Assembly: GCF_009909145.1 (NCBI RefSeq)
Contig: NZ_JAAAPJ010000014.1
Span: 186,001 to 250,000 of the forward strand
DNA length: 64,000 nucleotides
Direction of reading: 5' to 3'
DNA from: Corallococcus silvisoli
GTDB taxonomy: Bacteria; Myxococcota; Myxococcia; Myxococcales; Myxococcaceae
Below, in pieces: positions 61,979 through 64,000 of the stretch (its first letter is position 1; every line of letters starts with the position of its first letter). The notes beneath the pieces are model-generated. The model was not told the origin of the DNA. It ran no database searches and was given only the letters and a program-made list of their open reading frames with translations. The position numbers and the translations under genes were made by a program.

Positions 61979-63085
61979 ATGACGGACACCCCCCGCATCG
62001 CCACCTGGTTCGACGTGCTGCTCGACCGAAAGGGCAGCGACCTGCACCTGGGCGTGGGCTACCCGCCCCTGGGCCGCATCCGCGGCGAGCTGGTGCCCTT
62101 GAGGGACGAGCCCCTGACCTCCGAGGAGCTGGAGGCGCTGCTCTTCGAGATCTGCTCGCCGGAGCAGAAGCGGCAGATCACCGAGGAGCTGGACCTGGAC
62201 TTCGCCTATGGCTACGGCACCAAGGCCCGCTTCCGCGCGAACTACTTCTACAAGATGACCGGCATCGGCGCGGTCTTCCGCACCATCCCCAGCAAGGTGC
62301 TGTCGCTGGAGGACCTGAAGACGCCGGACGTGGTGCGCAAGCTGGCGGACCGCCGCAGCGGGCTGGTGCTGGTGACGGGCCCCACGGGCTCCGGCAAGTC
62401 CACGACGCTCGCGGGGATGATCAACCACATCAACAAGACGCGCCCGTCGCACGTGCTCACCATCGAGGACCCGGTGGAGTTCGTGCACGAATCGCTCAAG
62501 TCCCAGGTCACCCACCGCGAGGTGGGCCCGCACGCCTCCAGCTTCGCCACCGCCATCCGCTCCGCCGGCCGCGAGGACCCCAACGTCATCCTCATCGGCG
62601 AGCTGCGCACCAACGAGACGATGAAGCTGGCGCTCCAGCTGGCCAGCTTCGGCGTGCTCGTCTTCGCCACGGTGCACACCAACAGCGCGCCCGCGACCAT
62701 CGACCGCATCATCAACGCCTTCCCCGCGGACGAGCAGGGCCAGGTGCGCGGCATGCTCGCCGAGTCCCTGGCGGGCATCGTCGCCCAGCAGCTCATCAAG
62801 ACCGCGGACGGCAAGGGCCGCGTCGCAGCGCTGGAGATCCTGGTGGGCGGGGCCGCCATCGCCGCGATGATCCGCGAGGGCAAGGTGTTTCAAATCGCAT
62901 CCAAGATGCAGGCCGGCCAGGGCCAGGGCATGCAGACCCTGGACATGCACCTGGAGCGGCTGGTGAAGGACGACGTCATCGTCCCCGACGCCGCTCTGGA
63001 GAAAGCCCAGGACAAAGAGAATTTCGTGAAGGTCATCCAGCGGCTGAAGCCGGACTGGGTGGTGCCAGAGACACTGAAGGCGTGA
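61979..63085 (+). CDS. PilT/PilU-type twitching motility ATPase
   Basis: 368 residues. Walker A GPTGSGKS (134-141), the Asp-box and Walker B region (REDPNVILIGELR, about 204), the His-box (FATVHTNSAPATIDRII, about 230-246) and the C-terminal AIRSAGREDP and DEQGQVRGMLAESL motifs match PilT/PilU. A core N-terminal PAS-like domain (SDLHLGVGYPPLGRIRGEL) precedes. It likely retracts type IV pili or a related fibre. The ATG follows the previous stop by one base; translation is coupled. Whether it is the main PilT or a paralog cannot be told. Confidence 0.92.
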   Translation: MTDTPRIATWFDVLLDRKGSDLHLGVGYPPLGRIRGELVPLRDEPLTSEELEALLFEICSPEQKRQITEELDLDFAYGYGTKARFRANYFYKMTGIGAVFRTIPSKVLSLEDLKTPDVVRKLADRRSGLVLVTGPTGSGKSTTLAGMINHINKTRPSHVLTIEDPVEFVHESLKSQVTHREVGPHASSFATAIRSAGREDPNVILIGELRTNETMKLALQLASFGVLVFATVHTNSAPATIDRIINAFPADEQGQVRGMLAESLAGIVAQQLIKTADGKGRVAALEILVGGAAIAAMIREGKVFQIASKMQAGQGQGMQTLDMHLERLVKDDVIVPDAALEKAQDKENFVKVIQRLKPDWVVPETLKA

Positions 63086-63205
63086 GTGCGCGCCCGGCCC
63101 CCGGGTGAAGGGATTTGCTTTCGCCCCCCTACTTCGCGAATTGTTCGGGACTGAACCGGGGCCGGCCCACTGCCGCGCCCCACACTTCCGAGGGGGAAGT
63201 ACTTC

Positions 63206-63625
63206 ATGGACGAGCAGCAGCTTCAGATGATGCAGCAGATGCAGGAGCACCAGTCGGCGGGCCCGGGGCCGTTGTTCTGGATCATCTATCTGGCGGTCAT
63301 CGGTCTGGCGATCGCGGGGATCTGGAAGACGTTCACCAAGGCCGGCGAGCCCGGGTGGGCGGCCATCGTCCCCTTCTACAACATCTACGTGATGACGAAG
63401 ATCGTCGGCCGTCCGGCGTGGTGGGTGGTGCTGGCGATCCTGCCCTGCGTGAACATCATCGCGCTGTTCATCATCGGCATCGACATGGCGAAGTCGTTCG
63501 GCAAGGGCACCGGCTTCGGCATCGGCCTGGCGCTGCTCGGCCCCATCTTCTACGCCATCCTCGGTTTCGGCGACGCGCAGTACCAGGGCCCGGCCGCCGC
63601 CTCGGGCGGCATGTCCGCGGCGTAG
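63206..63625 (+). CDS. DUF5684 membrane protein
   Basis: 139 residues. A Gln/Met-rich N terminus is followed by four hydrophobic segments, with the typical KAGEPGWAAIVPFYNIYVM and FIIGIDMAKSFGKGTGFGIG. The family is of unknown function (some entries link it to signal-peptidase-like proteins). GGGGGAAG lies 8 bases before the ATG. It follows the pilT-like pair by 120 bases. Confidence 0.85.
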   Translation: MDEQQLQMMQQMQEHQSAGPGPLFWIIYLAVIGLAIAGIWKTFTKAGEPGWAAIVPFYNIYVMTKIVGRPAWWVVLAILPCVNIIALFIIGIDMAKSFGKGTGFGIGLALLGPIFYAILGFGDAQYQGPAAASGGMSAA

Positions 63626-63661
63626 TTCCCACGCGGGACCGGGCCTTCGGGTCCGGGGCGT

Positions 63662-63706
63662 GAACGGCGGCGGTGGGGGGCCTTTCCGGGCACTTCACCG
63701 CCGTTC
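63662..63706 (+). terminator. terminator-like hairpin after the DUF5684 gene
   Basis: GAACGGCGG (63662-63670) pairs with CCGCCGTTC (63698-63706), followed by GTGTTTCGT. It is 37 bases after the stop. Confidence 0.5.
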
Positions 63707-63726
63707 GTGTTTCGTGGGGGGATGTC

Positions 63727-64000
63727 ATGACTCGCCCGGAAGTCCGACATCCAGTAGAGCGGGACGCGATGCCTGGACCGCGCGCCATGTCCCGTCTGCT
63801 CAGCCCTTCGCTCCAGCGCCTCCGGGCCTGCCTCGGAGTGACGTGGATGCTCTGCGCGGTGGCCTCCGCGCAGGGCGTGGACGGGGACCTGCCCGAAGGC
63901 CCGCGAGACGCGCCCAGGGCGGCGCCAGCCGAAGCCCCGAGCGCGCCGGAGACGCAGACCGTGGTCACCGCGACGCGCCTGCCGCGCCCGCTCCGCGACG
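63727..64000 (+). CDS. 5' end of a probable TonB-dependent receptor (cut by window edge)
   Basis: At least 91 residues. GGGGGGA lies 5 bases before the ATG at 63727; ATGs at 63769 and 63787 are in frame. A hydrophobic segment (about 37-48, VTWMLCAVASAQG) looks like a signal peptide, more natural for the later ATG. After a Pro/Glu/Ala spacer comes TQTVVTATRLPRPLRD, typical of a TonB box and plug start. The barrel lies outside the window. Ligand (siderophore, vitamin B12 or other) unknown. Confidence 0.65.
   Translation, partial: MTRPEVRHPVERDAMPGPRAMSRLLSPSLQRLRACLGVTWMLCAVASAQGVDGDLPEGPRDAPRAAPAEAPSAPETQTVVTATRLPRPLRD

Overview
The window is a very GC-rich bacterial chromosome segment that reads as a myxobacterium (Myxococcota, Cystobacterineae; Corallococcus or Myxococcus is the most likely neighbourhood). 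The reasons are its gene families: a MYXO-CTERM anchored protein, a DUF2381 (TIGR02268) protein paired with a Ser/Thr kinase, MopE-like metal-binding repeats, a Dif-like chemosensory cluster, an MglA-like GTPase, several lipoproteins with Asp-Gly-rich linkers, and an exported caspase behind an ECF sigma factor. The genus is inferred; no rRNA or tRNA gene was found.

Layout. 1-5.6 kb: the 3' end of an unknown gene, an exported endonuclease/exonuclease/phosphatase protein, a MYXO-CTERM protein, proS, a membrane adenylate cyclase and a DUF457/YdjM-type membrane protein. 5.6-9.6 kb: a degenerate repeat tract, thpR, a soluble histidine kinase with a PhnD-like sensor, and a YiiX-type papain-like enzyme. 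9.7-15.3 kb: three large secreted or lipid-anchored proteins. 15.4-20.3 kb: a complete branched-chain amino-acid ABC transporter operon (livKHMGF order, minus strand). 20.4-24.0 kb: a small membrane protein, a stress-type DUF2171/DUF2382 protein, a Ser/Thr kinase and a small membrane protein. 24.1-27.4 kb: grpE-dnaK preceded by a gene for a histone-H1-like tailed protein. 27.6-35.8 kb: a nuclease/lamin-tail lipoprotein, two outer-membrane beta-barrel candidates, an unknown protein and the DUF2381-kinase pair.

35.9-41.9 kb: sigma factor, zinc-finger anti-sigma and exported caspase, joined by ATGA overlaps, then two tandemly duplicated lipoproteins. 42-46.5 kb: a polytopic membrane protein, a two-domain VOC protein behind a strong palindrome, and larB-larC. 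46.6-53.2 kb: cheC, cheA, cheY, cheW and an MCP, all on the minus strand in the order of the Dif system (transcribed MCP-W-Y-A-C), next to thiL. 53.4-56.5 kb: an aquaporin/LMW-phosphatase-like fusion, a tandem-repeat intergenic block, an MgtC/DUF4010 membrane protein and a small lipoprotein. 56.8-59.8 kb: an MglA-like GTPase coupled by ATGA overlap to a PocR-domain histidine kinase, then a GNAT acetyltransferase. 59.9-64 kb: two tandem PilT-type ATPases, a DUF5684 membrane protein and the 5' end of a probable TonB-dependent receptor.

How the genes fit together. Much of the window is sensing and surface biology: a chemosensory array pathway, two orphan-type histidine kinases, two Ser/Thr kinases, a cyclase, a Ras-like GTPase and pilus-type ATPases, all plausible parts of gliding, pilus and exopolysaccharide control. 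The strongest candidates for an undescribed system are the ECF sigma/anti-sigma/caspase operon with its neighbouring duplicated lipoproteins, and the aquaporin fused to a phosphatase-like domain that has lost the CX5R active site.
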